This document shows, piece by piece, positions 44,649-53,034 of a DNA stretch of 64,000 bases. Position 1 is the stretch's first letter. Every line of letters starts with the position of its first letter. This DNA is from Cytobacillus oceanisediminis (lineage in GTDB: Bacteria; Bacillota; Bacilli; Bacillales; Cytobacillaceae), in the NCBI RefSeq assembly GCF_003182355.1, contig NZ_QGTW01000014.1:1-64000 (forward strand), read 5' to 3'. The notes below the pieces were generated by a model. That model did not search any database. It saw only the letters and a program-made list of their open reading frames with translations, and was not told the origin of the DNA. The translations under genes were made by a program, and so were the position numbers.

Positions 44649-45790
44649 TTTAGCGCTTCCTCCCTTAGCACTTTTTCAATCACATCGGCCATAACCTGTT
44701 GTTTATCTTTTGTAAATTCGGAAGTAGTCATCTGCTCGTAAAACTGCTTAAAAAGCTCAAGCTCTGACTTTTTCTCTTCCTTCATAGAAATGAAGGAGCT
44801 TTTTTTCTTCATATCTGTAATAGAAATCTTTCGTTCAAGATGAAGTACATTTGGATATACCTGCCGCAGCTTATTGATCGGATCCAATAATGCCCCTTCA
44901 TCCAAAAGTGTGATTTTTAAATAGTCATCCAGATTTTGTTTTTCATAAAATGCTGGATCCATCAGCTCTTCAAGATATCCTTCGACCTCTCTTAAATCCT
45001 TTTTAGGCTGTAAGGAACGGGTACGAAGATCGAATTCACCATTTTCTTTCATCTCAATAATTGAAATTGATTTTTCCTGTTTCGCTTCAGAAAAGGAATA
45101 CTTTAAAAGCGAGCCAGAATAGCGGATTTTGTCATGCTTGATGGCATCTGGGCTATGCAAATGCCCAAGAGCCGTATACGAAAACGGATCAAAGCAGTTA
45201 GAATGGACACAGCCTGAACCACCGACAGAAAGAGTCCTCTCCGATTCACTCGTCGCCCCGCCAAGTACAAAGGCATGTCCAACAAGAATATTGGGTTCAT
45301 TTGGATTTAAAGTTTCTTCAATCTTCCCGACAATTGCCTTCATGGCATCATCATGTGAATGGATTCTGTCATCATCAAGCAAATGCCTGACCATACCAGG
45401 CTCTGCATAAGGGACAAGGTAAAAGTTAACACCCTTGATATGTATTGGCCTAAAATCATTTACCAGCTTTCCTGATAAATAGAAATGGCTCTGTCTGTAC
45501 CACGAGCTGCCAAAGGAAAGCCTTTCGGCGCTGTCATGGTTTCCGCCAATTGCTACTACTGGAGTTTTAAGTTCTACATTTATTTTAAAAAGAATTTCAT
45601 TTAACAATTCTACAGCATCAGTTGGGGGTACAGACCGGTCATATAAATCTCCTGCGATAACAACAGCATCCGGCTTTTCTTCTTCAACCACTTCAACAAA
45701 TTTATTTAGAAAATGGCGCTGATCTTCCGTCATGTACACCCCATGAACCAATTTACCTAAATGCCAATCCGCCGTATGGATAAGTTTCAT
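44645..45790 (-). CDS. sbcD: SbcD subunit of the SbcCD nuclease
   Basis: A 381-residue metallophosphoesterase nuclease: HTADWHLGK, VIAGDLYDR, IGGNHDSAERLSFGS and ALGHLHSP motifs bind the two metals. The open frame extends further upstream to 45931, but ATG 45790 gives the conserved start MKLIHTADWHLG and lies behind GAGGGTG. The upstream region carries a LexA box, so the pair should be damage-inducible. It is separate from addAB, next to which it lies in B. subtilis. Confidence 0.96.
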   Translation of the reverse strand: MKLIHTADWHLGKLVHGVYMTEDQRHFLNKFVEVVEEEKPDAVVIAGDLYDRSVPPTDAVELLNEILFKINVELKTPVVAIGGNHDSAERLSFGSSWYRQSHFYLSGKLVNDFRPIHIKGVNFYLVPYAEPGMVRHLLDDDRIHSHDDAMKAIVGKIEETLNPNEPNILVGHAFVLGGATSESERTLSVGGSGCVHSNCFDPFSYTALGHLHSPDAIKHDKIRYSGSLLKYSFSEAKQEKSISIIEMKENGEFDLRTRSLQPKKDLREVEGYLEELMDPAFYEKQNLDDYLKITLLDEGALLDPINKLRQVYPNVLHLERKISITDMKKKSSFISMKEEKKSELELFKQFYEQMTTSEFTKDKQQVMADVIEKVLREEALK

Positions 45791-45894
45791 ATCAATCACC
45801 CTCTTTTCCCACCATGATTCCTTATCTACAATGTTACCATTATAGCAAATCAAAAAATTGAAGTACTTCTGCAAAATAAGGAAAATCCTTAAAA

Positions 45895-45914
45895 GAACAT
45901 TCGTTCTTATTATA
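45895..45914 (-). promoter_or_regulatory. LexA (DinR) box and -10 of sbcDC
   Basis: GAACATTCGTTC at 45895-45906 is a perfect GAAC-N4-GTTC site. On the minus strand TATAAT (45914-45909) lies just before it, so the box covers the transcription start. The sbcD start is about 105 bases downstream. Confidence 0.78.
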
Positions 45915-45954
45915 ACAGAAAAATTTTCCAACAGGTAGATTATCAGGAAAATTA

Positions 45955-45981
45955 AAAAGAGCCTATTCCCTAGGCTCTTAT
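45955..45981 (-). terminator. Terminator of the NhaC-family gene
   Basis: AAGAGCCTA and TAGGCTCTT form a 9-bp stem around GGGA; TTTAATTTT follows on the minus strand. Confidence 0.88.
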
Positions 45982-46036
45982 ATACTTCCTATTAAAGAAT
46001 CTTCCTGAAACAACCTTTACTCCGCGGAGTGTATTC

Positions 46037-47350
46037 CTACACTGTACTATTCGTTACCTTTTCCCGCTCTTTTAATTTTGGGAAATTAATAAATATGGCG
46101 ATTATACCACTGATTCCAATCAATAATGGATAAATTGAGTAAGACATAATGCTTACCGGAGAAATAGCTGCGAGACCCGAAGCAGCCAGCATCTGCCCAC
46201 CGTATGGGATCATCCCTTGTACAAAACAAGCGAAAACATCAAGAATACTAGCAGATTTACGGGGGTCTATATCATACTGATCAGCAATATTTTTAGCAAG
46301 GGGTCCTGCAATGATAATGGAAATGGTGTTATTTGCTGTAGATACATTTGTAAGTGAGACAAGGGCTGCAATTCCAAATTCGGCTCCCCTGCGGGAGTTT
46401 ATTTTGCTTGTAACTAAGTGCAGCAAAAATTCGATTCCCCCGTTAAAGCGAATGATCTCAACTACTCCGCCAATTAGAATAGCTATGATAGCAAGAGTTT
46501 GCATTCCGGCCATCCCTTCTGCAATCATCTGCAAGAAGGAAACCAGCGTATAGCTTCCGTCAGCAATTCCAATCAGCCCTGCCAGCAAGACACCGCCGCT
46601 TAAAACAAGAATAACATTCATTCCTAACAAAGCTGCAGCAAGTACACCCAAATATGGAACCACTTTCAGCAAGCTGAAATCCTGGCTGGCTACTGCACTT
46701 TCCTGTCCAGCTGTTAAAAATCCAAGAATTATAGCTGTTGCAATGGCTGCAGGAAGTACAATTAAAAAATTCACACGAAACTTATCCGTCATTTTTGTCC
46801 CTTGGGTCCGTACTGCTGCAATGGTAGTATCAGAAATAACGGAAAGATTATCACCAAACATAGCACCGCCAATAACTGCAGCCAACGCCAAAGCTACGGA
46901 GATATCGGTTTCAGCTGCCAGCGCAACACCAATTGGCGCAAGAGCAACAACTGTACCTGTTGAAGTGCCCATTGATAGAGAAATAAAGCAGGCGATAATA
47001 AAAATCCCAACCATAAGTAAATTTTGCGGCACAAAGGACAATGCCAAGTTGACTGTAGAATCGACTGCTCCCATTCCTTTGGCTGTTCCCGAAAATGCCC
47101 CTGCAAGTAAAAAGATAATAGCCATCAAAATAATATTGGGGTTTCCTGCCCCTTTCGTGAATATATCAACCTTTTCCATAAATGGCGTTTTCCTGTTCAT
47201 GGAAAGGGCAATTCCCGCTGTTATTGCCACAGCCACAATAATCGGTACTTTTTTAAAATCACCTGTTGCAAGGCCGCTTCCAATAAAAATCAGAAGAAAA
47301 GCCAAAAGGGGCAATAAAGCCAACGGGTTACCTTTTTCGTTTGTTTTCAT
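46037..47350 (-). CDS. NhaC-family transporter, predicted methionine importer (MetT-like)
   Basis: A 437-residue membrane protein with about 11 hydrophobic segments and the NhaC antiporter-type pattern (SLSMGTSTGTVVALAPIGVALA, GGAMFGDNLSVISDTTIAA, SLTNVSTANNTISIIIAGPLAK). It is preceded by a SAM-I riboswitch, which is the context in which NhaC-type proteins were predicted to be methionine transporters (MetT). So sequence shows an NhaC-like carrier and its regulation points to methionine. Transport has not been shown here. Confidence 0.85.
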   Translation of the reverse strand: MKTNEKGNPLALLPLLAFLLIFIGSGLATGDFKKVPIIVAVAITAGIALSMNRKTPFMEKVDIFTKGAGNPNIILMAIIFLLAGAFSGTAKGMGAVDSTVNLALSFVPQNLLMVGIFIIACFISLSMGTSTGTVVALAPIGVALAAETDISVALALAAVIGGAMFGDNLSVISDTTIAAVRTQGTKMTDKFRVNFLIVLPAAIATAIILGFLTAGQESAVASQDFSLLKVVPYLGVLAAALLGMNVILVLSGGVLLAGLIGIADGSYTLVSFLQMIAEGMAGMQTLAIIAILIGGVVEIIRFNGGIEFLLHLVTSKINSRRGAEFGIAALVSLTNVSTANNTISIIIAGPLAKNIADQYDIDPRKSASILDVFACFVQGMIPYGGQMLAASGLAAISPVSIMSYSIYPLLIGISGIIAIFINFPKLKEREKVTNSTV

Positions 47351-47706
47351 ACTTATCCTCTCTCCTTAGTTGGTTTTATTTACATAATAAAAAGACCTCT
47401 TCAAACAAGAAGAGATCTTTGACATATCAATAGTCCCCTTCTTATCTGCCAAGCATAATGCTTGCTGGATTTGGCACAGCGCTCACGTGAGCCCGCTGCC
47501 GAGACATCTTAGGGCCAGTCCCTCCGTCTCTCTTGATAAGTTAAAAGTTATAAAGTTATCATTTATTAACTCTGTTTGAAAATTATACAGGAAAATGATT
47601 AAAGTTCAAGCTTTTTTATATAAAAATTCCCTGCCGATTTTTAGCAATACATAAAAATTAATAATTTTATCCTGATAAAGACATACTAAGGAAAAAAAGG
47701 AGTGAA
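47351..47706. other. Divergent intergenic region with SAM riboswitch
   Basis: Holds the S-box (47388-47545) for the minus-strand transporter, then about 150 AT-rich bases that should contain both promoters. Confidence 0.75.
47388..47545 (-). ncRNA. SAM-I riboswitch (S-box) of the NhaC-family gene
   Basis: On the minus strand: CTTATCAAGAGAG, GGAGGGACTGGCCC, CTCGGCAGC, GCTGTGCCAAATCC, then a P4-like hairpin. Compared with the metN copy, GGCAACC/GGTGCC is replaced by GGCAGC/GCTGTGCC, a compensated change in P3. The terminator at 47388-47418 pairs AGATCTCTTC with GAAGAGGTCT and ends in a T-run. Confidence 0.93.
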
Positions 47707-47868
47707 ATGATGTTCGATCGAAAGGTTATTCGTTTTTTGGTTGGAAGCACAATCATATCAAGTTTATTCAGTGTCGGGATTGTGATCTTGACCATTCTGC
47801 ATCATTTACGAATTCAGGAATTAATACTTGATACGAGAAGAAGCCTGCAAAACTCCAACTTGGAATAA
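47707..47868 (+). CDS. Small membrane protein, 53 aa
   Basis: A short gene that begins ATGATG at 47707 behind AAGGAG and ends at TAA 47868. The product is about 53 residues with one clear membrane segment (GSTIISSLFSVGIVILTILHH) flanked by basic residues, and a charged tail (DTRRSLQNSNLE). It has its own terminator directly behind it. The real start is 47707 or 47710. No family recognised. Confidence 0.7.
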   Translation: MMFDRKVIRFLVGSTIISSLFSVGIVILTILHHLRIQELILDTRRSLQNSNLE

Positions 47869-47869
47869 T

Positions 47870-47900
47870 GAAAAGCCGCTAATAGGTAGCGGCTTTTTTA
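47870..47900 (+). terminator. Terminator of the 53-aa gene
   Basis: AAAAGCCGCTA pairs with TAGCGGCTTTT around ATAGG, then T run; bidirectional with the DUF421 gene. Confidence 0.9.
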
Positions 47901-47938
47901 ATTCCCAGACAATTAGCCTTGTATATTAGATTCCAATA

Positions 47939-48523
47939 TTAGTGCAGGTCCTGGGAATGAGGCTGGGGATGTCCTTCTTTGATTTCCTCGAAAATATTAT
48001 TAGACTGTTGTGGCGCTGGCTGTACCGGAGTCTGTAATATCATCCCGCCCATCAGTCTTTTAAACTCACCTCTTGTTAAAGGCTTTGCATCATCTATTAA
48101 TTCATATCCAAGCTGGCCATTCGGTTCGAGTGTTGCCACTTTCACATCAGAAACCTTTGTAATTCCGTTCGTCCTAAGCCTCATTTCCAATTGATCAGCA
48201 GTAAAGCGGAGTTTTCTCATATTTGCGGGCTGAAGCTTCCCGTTTTCAATTACAATTTTCGATTTTCCGGTTAAAAATTTTTCAATAAAATTAAACTTTA
48301 CCTGCAAATACTCCATCAAAATTAAAGATCCAATAAAAATGGCAGCAGCCACAATCGTTTTCCATACACTTGTCTCAATAATTGGCTGAATAATGATAGA
48401 ACCAATTGAAATCATAACAACTGTTTGGGCAAGTGTCATTTGTGAAATAGATTTTCTTCCAGCCACACGCAGCAGGAGAACCCCTGCAAAAACTAAAAGT
48501 AATGATTGCCAGGCAAAATTCAT
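47939..48523 (-). CDS. DUF421 family membrane protein (YetF/YdfR-like)
   Basis: A 194-residue protein with three N-terminal membrane segments and the DUF421 cytoplasmic domain ([27 protein letters not shown], then [32 protein letters not shown]). A C-terminal tail rich in Pro, Gln and His follows. YetF-type proteins affect spore and membrane properties in B. subtilis, but the biochemical role is open. Confidence 0.88.
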   Translation of the reverse strand: MNFAWQSLLLVFAGVLLLRVAGRKSISQMTLAQTVVMISIGSIIIQPIIETSVWKTIVAAAIFIGSLILMEYLQVKFNFIEKFLTGKSKIVIENGKLQPANMRKLRFTADQLEMRLRTNGITKVSDVKVATLEPNGQLGYELIDDAKPLTRGEFKRLMGGMILQTPVQPAPQQSNNIFEEIKEGHPQPHSQDLH

Positions 48524-48595
48524 CCTGTTAATCCACCTTCCTTTTTCTTTTAGGATGTGGTATAAAACGGACTAATATGCAATCTTTGCAAAATA

Positions 48596-48625
48596 AAACA
48601 GCCTGGCCAAAATGGCCAGGCTGTC
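48596..48625 (-). terminator. Terminator of the cold-shock gene
   Basis: ACAGCCTGGCC pairs with GGCCAGGCTGT around AAAA, then TTTATTTTG on the minus strand. Confidence 0.92.
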
Positions 48626-48643
48626 TCTGTATGGGTCTGTCGA

Positions 48644-48844
48644 TTATAGTTTAGTTACGTTAGCTGCTTGAGGTCCGCGAGCGCCTTCAACAACTTCGAA
48701 AGAAACTTCTTGGCCTTCTTCTAAAGATTTGAAACCTTCAGATTGGATAGCAGAGTAATGTACGAATACGTCGTTTCCGTCTTCACCTTCGATGAATCCG
48801 AAACCTTTTTCAGCATTGAACCATTTTACTTTACCGTTTTTCAT
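48644..48844 (-). CDS. Cold-shock protein (CspB/CspD-like)
   Basis: A 66-residue single cold-shock domain with both RNA-binding motifs: KGFGFIEG (RNP1) and VFVHYSAI (RNP2, with Tyr in place of the usual Phe). It binds single-stranded RNA and DNA and acts as an RNA chaperone. ATG 48844 follows AGGAGGAT. The transcript appears to have a leader of about 135 bases, as is typical for cold-shock genes. Confidence 0.95.
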   Translation of the reverse strand: MKNGKVKWFNAEKGFGFIEGEDGNDVFVHYSAIQSEGFKSLEEGQEVSFEVVEGARGPQAANVTKL

Positions 48845-49298
48845 GAAAAAAATCCTCCTATTGGCTTCAAAAAAGCCATGTGTAAATTCACCATATACAC
48901 GCTTATAACTTTACGTCCATTACTCATCCAGACCATTGCCTAACGGTTGAAAAAGCAGCTAGCAAAATATAACACGATGCATAACGGCTGATTTAAATTT
49001 AGCATTATTAAATAGGAATGTCAACTAATTGCCATGCGTTTGAAAGCACTTTCACCCAGTCTCACGGCTTGTTGTGCAAACCGGGATCTGAACAGCAAAA
49101 GGTTAAGTTAACCTTCTTGCTTAAACTCTATTTTAGGTTCTTTTGGAAACGAGAGGCAAAGCATGGGGATTTGTTCTCATTCAGGTAAGGGATCTCTTAT
49201 CCTCGATTAAAAAATAAATGTTGAAAACGGACAGGCAAACAAACGTTTTGATAGACCCATTCATATAATACAGTGAAAATAGTTAGGAGGTGATTCAC
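48845..49298. other. Cold-shock leader and spacer
   Basis: On the minus strand TTGACA (about 49023-49018), a 17-base spacer and TAAATT form a likely promoter, giving a csp leader of about 135-150 bases that should hold cold-response structure. The remaining 49030-49290 is a spacer before the holin-like gene; it includes the palindrome GGTTAAGTTAACC near 49100. I find no further gene. Confidence 0.55.
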
Positions 49299-49568
49299 AT
49301 GAACCTTTTAGATTTTTTGAGCCAAAATTATTATATGCTGGTGCCGGCTTTATGGGTGATCGGGTATGCACTGAAGCAAACGCCATCCGTGCCTGATTGG
49401 TCCATACTATGGATACTTGTCATTATCTCAGTTACTGTCGGCAGTATCGCATTTGGATTTTCAATAAACGGAGTCATTAATGGAATCATTGCGGCAGGGG
49501 TGGCAGTTCTTGGCCATCAAATGATGAAACAAACAGTAGAAGGAGCTTCTGTAAGAAAAAAGAAATAA
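49299..49568 (+). CDS. Phage holin family protein (Phage_holin_5_2-like), orphan
   Basis: An 89-residue protein with three hydrophobic segments and a basic C terminus (SVRKKK), typical of holins. The pattern YALKQTPSVPDWSILWILV followed by SINGVINGIIAAGVAVLGHQMMKQ matches the Phage_holin_5_2 family as I know it. ATG 49299 lies eight bases after AGGAGG, better than the in-frame GTG 49290. No endolysin or other phage gene is nearby, so it is a stand-alone copy. Confidence 0.75.
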   Translation: MNLLDFLSQNYYMLVPALWVIGYALKQTPSVPDWSILWILVIISVTVGSIAFGFSINGVINGIIAAGVAVLGHQMMKQTVEGASVRKKK

Positions 49569-49576
49569 TGTTTTTA

Positions 49577-49606
49577 GGTGTCCTCGATTTGAGGACTTTT
49601 TTTAAG
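49577..49606 (+). terminator. Terminator of the holin-like gene
   Basis: GTCCTC pairs with GAGGAC around GATTT, then seven T. Confidence 0.85.
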
Positions 49607-49656
49607 CAGCGAACTCATCGTTTTTTATATGAACGTTTGCTAAAACTAGATAAAAA

Positions 49657-49691
49657 GAAGTTCAACCCATTTGGGATTGAACTTCTTTTAA
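49657..49691 (-). terminator. Terminator of the 108-aa gene
   Basis: AAGAAGTTCAA pairs with TTGAACTTCTT around a CCCATTTGGGA mini-stem, with T-rich flanks. Confidence 0.85.
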
Positions 49692-49703
49692 CTATTATCT
49701 ATA

Positions 49704-50030
49704 TTATTTTAAACCTGATAAGACATTTTCAATATTTTCTTCAGTCATTTCCTGTGCTTTTAAGAAGCTATATACATGATTTGAAGACCAGTAATCGTAA
49801 AGCCTCGCAAGATCATTTCGATCATATACTTTATTTGCAAAAGTGCTGAAAAAATAAACGAGCAGAACATTAACGACATTGGGCGGGAGCTGCTTTCTAT
49901 TTGCCAGAGTCCCCAGTGCGATTTTTTCCAGCCCTCTAATATTGCCGTCTGTTAAATGCTCTACCATTTCAAGTGGGGATGCAGTTTCACAAAATTGCAC
50001 AAAATCAGGGTTTTTTAATAGATTTATCAT
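49704..50030 (-). CDS. Hypothetical helical protein, 108 aa
   Basis: A 108-residue soluble, all-helical protein (MINLLKNPDFVQFCETASPLEMVEHL...NVLLVYFFSTFANKVYDRNDLARLYDYW). I do not recognise it with confidence; the end (YSFLKAQEMTEENIENVL) is faintly like the C-terminal helices of DnaD/DnaB primosome proteins. ATG 50030 follows GGAGAGAC, and it has a terminator, so the gene is probably real. Confidence 0.65.
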   Translation of the reverse strand: MINLLKNPDFVQFCETASPLEMVEHLTDGNIRGLEKIALGTLANRKQLPPNVVNVLLVYFFSTFANKVYDRNDLARLYDYWSSNHVYSFLKAQEMTEENIENVLSGLK

Positions 50031-50365
50031 AGGTCTCTCCCCTTTACTATCTTTTATTTATACACATTCGGAGTAGATCTATAAACCCTTTTAGGTATCT
50101 TGTATCGAAAATGATATAAATAGCTGTTATTTGTTATATAAATGTTACTTGATTTTTTATGAAATCTCCTGCGATTACCCCCGGAGGAACCCTCCCTCGG
50201 TTAACTAAGACTCCACCGTAAAAAGGTGTATGTAATTATATAATTACCAGTGCAGCGATCATGCAGGAAACTAGCCATCTTGCAGGATATTTTCCTTTTA
50301 CATAATGAACTATAAGCACTATAAAAATACACCAATACATTTCCATAATCTTTTCATTAATAAAA
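50031..50365. other. Spacer with a possible tiny membrane ORF
   Basis: The gap is AT-rich. A 34-codon frame runs on the minus strand from ATG 50340 to TAA 50236 and codes a single hydrophobic segment (CIFIVLIVHYV) behind a weak GGAA. I list it here rather than as a gene because nothing else supports it. Confidence 0.3.
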
Positions 50366-50390
50366 CCCTTCATTAAGAAGGGTTCCTGAT
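50366..50390 (-). terminator. Terminator of the GTPase-rpmG operon
   Basis: AACCCTTC pairs with GAAGGGTT around a short AT loop, then TTATTAATG on the minus strand. Confidence 0.8.
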
Positions 50391-50392
50391 CA

Positions 50393-50542
50393 TTATTTTG
50401 TTTCACGATGCAAGGTATTTTTTTTTAGCCGCGGGCTGTATTTCATTAATTCAATCCTGTCCGGATTGTTCCTTTTATTTTTTGTTGTTATATAATTACG
50501 GTCCCCCGTTTCGGTGCATGCTAGTGTAATTTTTACTCTCAT
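50393..50542 (-). CDS. rpmG: Ribosomal protein bL33, zinc-independent form
   Basis: A 49-residue L33 starting at ATG 50542 behind AAGGAGAAA. Typical zinc-binding L33 has two Cys pairs; here the first pair reads [10 protein letters not shown] (one Cys) and the second position is KYSPRLKK (no Cys). So the zinc ribbon is lost. Such C-minus paralogues replace the zinc form when zinc is scarce and free zinc for other uses. It overlaps no gene but follows the COG0523 GTPase by 16 bases, and the operon has Zur boxes. Confidence 0.95.
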   Translation of the reverse strand: MRVKITLACTETGDRNYITTKNKRNNPDRIELMKYSPRLKKNTLHRETK

Positions 50543-50558
50543 ATTATTTTCTCCTTTT

Positions 50559-51740
50559 TTATAAATGGAAAGCTGGAAGCGGGTCAGCCAGTGCACTCCA
50601 GTCTGTCCTCATCTCTGGGTCTGTTAACAAGCATTTGTCAAGGCTTGATTCAATTTCTTCTTTATCCATGTCTATTCCAATTAGAACCAGTTCTATCATT
50701 CGGTCTCCAAAATCCTCATCCCATTTTTCAAGCAATTCCGGTTCCTCTTCAAGAACTTCAAGTCTTTCTTCTTCCGGATAGACTGCAATCCACTCACCCG
50801 CTCCCTGCAATGTTATAGATGGGCCAGCTTGAGATAGCAATCCTGCTATATTATTCCGGGATGCCAGCCATATGAAACCTTTTGCCCTCACAATATCTAC
50901 AGGCCAATCCTCCAGCCAATGCATAAATCTTTCTGGATGAAACGGTCTCTTTCTTTTATAAACAAAAGAGGAGATGCCGAATTCCTCAGTCTCAGGAATA
51001 TGTTCTTCATTCAATTCCTTGATCCAACCTGCTCCCTGGCTCGCTTTCTCAAAATCGAAGCAGCCAGTATCAAGGATTTCTTTCAAATCTACTTCTGAAT
51101 GCACGGTTTCGATAATTCTTGCATCGGGATTCAGCTTCAGTAAAACTCCTTTAAGTTCATCCACACTTTCTTCATCTACTAAATCTATTTTGTTTAAAAC
51201 CAATACGTTAGCAAATTCTATTTGGTCGATTAATAGATCAACTATTTCTCGGGCATCACTTTCATCCGTTCCCTGTTTACGGTCTAGGAGGCTTTCACCT
51301 GAAGCAAAGTCATGCCAAAATCGATTTGCATCAACTACTGTGACCATTGTGTCCAGTCTGCATTTGTCGGAGAGGTTAATTCCATGTTCTTCATCAATAT
51401 AAGTGAAAGTTTGGGCAACCGGAATAGGTTCTGAAATGCCTGATGATTCAATTAAGATATAATCAATTTCCCCGTCCTTTACCAATCTTTCAACTTCAAT
51501 CATTAAGTCTTCTCTCAGGGTACAGCAGATACAGCCGTTCTGAAGCTCGACCAGCTTTTCATCTGTTCTTGTAAAACCGCCCTTTTTTACCATGGAAGCG
51601 TCAACGTTTACTTCACTCATATCGTTTACGATAACAGCAATCTTTCTATTGCTGCGATTATGTAAAATGTGGTTAAGCAATGTTGTTTTTCCTGAGCCCA
51701 AGTAGCCGCTTAGTACTGTAACTGGAATTTTTTTTATCAT
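50559..51740 (-). CDS. COG0523 (CobW-like) GTPase, zinc-starvation metallochaperone type
   Basis: A 393-residue G3E GTPase: P loop [11 protein letters not shown] at residues 10-20, metal-binding motif CICC in [15 protein letters not shown], switch [12 protein letters not shown] at [10 protein letters not shown], and a C-terminal CobW_C domain. B. subtilis ZagA (YciC), a Zur-regulated zinc chaperone, is the nearest type I know. The frame begins at 51764, but ATG 51740 follows GAGGAGAG and gives the family N-terminus [15 protein letters not shown]. It leads the operon with rpmG. Confidence 0.93.
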   Translation of the reverse strand: MIKKIPVTVLSGYLGSGKTTLLNHILHNRSNRKIAVIVNDMSEVNVDASMVKKGGFTRTDEKLVELQNGCICCTLREDLMIEVERLVKDGEIDYILIESSGISEPIPVAQTFTYIDEEHGINLSDKCRLDTMVTVVDANRFWHDFASGESLLDRKQGTDESDAREIVDLLIDQIEFANVLVLNKIDLVDEESVDELKGVLLKLNPDARIIETVHSEVDLKEILDTGCFDFEKASQGAGWIKELNEEHIPETEEFGISSFVYKRKRPFHPERFMHWLEDWPVDIVRAKGFIWLASRNNIAGLLSQAGPSITLQGAGEWIAVYPEEERLEVLEEEPELLEKWDEDFGDRMIELVLIGIDMDKEEIESSLDKCLLTDPEMRTDWSALADPLPAFHL

Positions 51741-51762
51741 AAATTTACTCTCCTCATCCCAC

Positions 51763-51783
51763 AAATAGTATTCATTACGATTT
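51763..51783 (-). promoter_or_regulatory. Zur box A (GTPase-rpmG promoter)
   Basis: AAATAGTATT-C-ATTACGATTT: the right half is perfect for the Bacillus Zur inverted repeat (AAATCGTAAT / ATTACGATTT), the left half matches 8 of 10. It lies 23 bases before the GTPase start. Confidence 0.85.
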
Positions 51784-51841
51784 AAACTATATCACTATCG
51801 CTAAATGATGTTATAGGGGTCTTTTACATTCACCCCTTTGC

Positions 51842-51862
51842 AAATCGTAATTGTTACGATTT
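51842..51862. promoter_or_regulatory. Zur box B (middle of the divergent region)
   Basis: AAATCGTAAT-T-GTTACGATTT: left half perfect, right half one mismatch. It is the best of the three sites. Confidence 0.9.
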
Positions 51863-51988
51863 AAATCTTAATAGATATTTAAGCTGATTGCAAGCCGTAA
51901 TTTTAAAAATAATTTCCCCGACATTTCTCCTATCCTCTCAAAGTGTTCATATTCCCATTTACAAATTCATAGAATTAATATAAAGTTT

Positions 51989-52009
51989 AAAACGAAATCA
52001 TTACGATTT
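51989..52009 (+). promoter_or_regulatory. Zur box C (permease promoter)
   Basis: AAAACGAAAT-C-ATTACGATTT: the right half is perfect, the left 8 of 10. It lies 18 bases before the permease start, downstream of TATAAA at about 51979-51984. Confidence 0.85.
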
Positions 52010-52027
52010 TGTATTTAGGAGGAAGTC

Positions 52028-53023
52028 ATGATTCGAATATTTCGCAGCCATATTATCGATATTACAGGCATTAGTTTATTGGCCATTCTAGTTTATCTAA
52101 TCTCTTTCAGTTCGGGCCTTGATTTTTCTTTTAAGATCCCCCCCTCTTTGCTAAACCTTAACGTTATTTTTATAAGTATTCTAATAGAAGCCCTGCCTTT
52201 TGTATTGATTGGTGTTTTAATTGCAGGGTTTATCCAAATTTTTATTACAGAAGAACATATACAGAGATGGATTCCGAAAAATAGAGCCGCAGCTGTAGTC
52301 ATGAGCTGCGTAGTCGGGGCTCTCTTTCCTGCCTGCGAATGCGGTATTGTCCCTATTATTCGCCGGCTCATTTCTAAAGGCGTACCTGTATACGCGGCAA
52401 TTGGCTTCATGCTGACAGGGCCTCTTATTAATCCTATTGTTATTGCCTCTACATACATGGCTTTTGGAAATGATCTTAAAATGGCTGGGCTAAGAATGGG
52501 ACTCGGGTTCCTGGTTGCCATTATTGTTGCTTTTGCAGTGAGCTTTAAATTTAAGTCCAATCAATTGAAGGGTCAGATTCACCTAACCCATAAGCACAAC
52601 ACAAAACAGCGTTCTTTTATAGACCAGGTATGGTCTATGCTGACTCATTCCATTGATGAATTTTTTGATATGGCAAAATATTTGATAATGGGAGCTTTTT
52701 TAGCTTCAATTGTACAAGTCTATATGCCCGCGAAAGCTTTTCTGCAAAGTGCCAATGACCCTGTTGCTTCCTTGATCATTATGATGGGGTTTGCCTATGT
52801 CTTATCTCTCTGTTCTGAAGCAGATGCTTTTATTGGAGCATCCTTCAGCAGTATTTTTCCAAGGTCCTCGATATTAGGCTTTCTTATTTTTGGACCAATG
52901 ATTGATTTTAAGAATACAATCATGATGCTTAGTGTATTTCGACTAAAGTTCGTCCTTGGAGTATTAACACTCACTGCTTCGGTTGTATTTATCACATTGC
53001 TTATTTTTCAGAACGTTATTTAA
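52028..53023 (+). CDS. Predicted permease (YcgR/YraQ type, PF03773)
   Basis: A 331-residue membrane protein with eight or more hydrophobic segments and the PF03773 motifs: GALFPACECGIVPIIRRLISKGVP near residues 95-118, GPLINPIVIASTYMAFG, and SLCSEADAFIGASF near 254-267. The CECG and CSEAD motifs may touch metal. ATG 52028 follows TAGGAGGAAG. It is paired with the TIGR03943 protein 11 bases downstream. In B. subtilis the corresponding pair is YcgR-YcgQ. A Zur box overlaps the promoter. Confidence 0.9.
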   Translation: MIRIFRSHIIDITGISLLAILVYLISFSSGLDFSFKIPPSLLNLNVIFISILIEALPFVLIGVLIAGFIQIFITEEHIQRWIPKNRAAAVVMSCVVGALFPACECGIVPIIRRLISKGVPVYAAIGFMLTGPLINPIVIASTYMAFGNDLKMAGLRMGLGFLVAIIVAFAVSFKFKSNQLKGQIHLTHKHNTKQRSFIDQVWSMLTHSIDEFFDMAKYLIMGAFLASIVQVYMPAKAFLQSANDPVASLIIMMGFAYVLSLCSEADAFIGASFSSIFPRSSILGFLIFGPMIDFKNTIMMLSVFRLKFVLGVLTLTASVVFITLLIFQNVI

Positions 53024-53034
53024 GGGGGATTACT

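Noticed and set aside
50236..50340. 34-aa minus frame with a hydrophobic segment
   Set aside because: Weak SD and no other support; mentioned only in the spacer entry.
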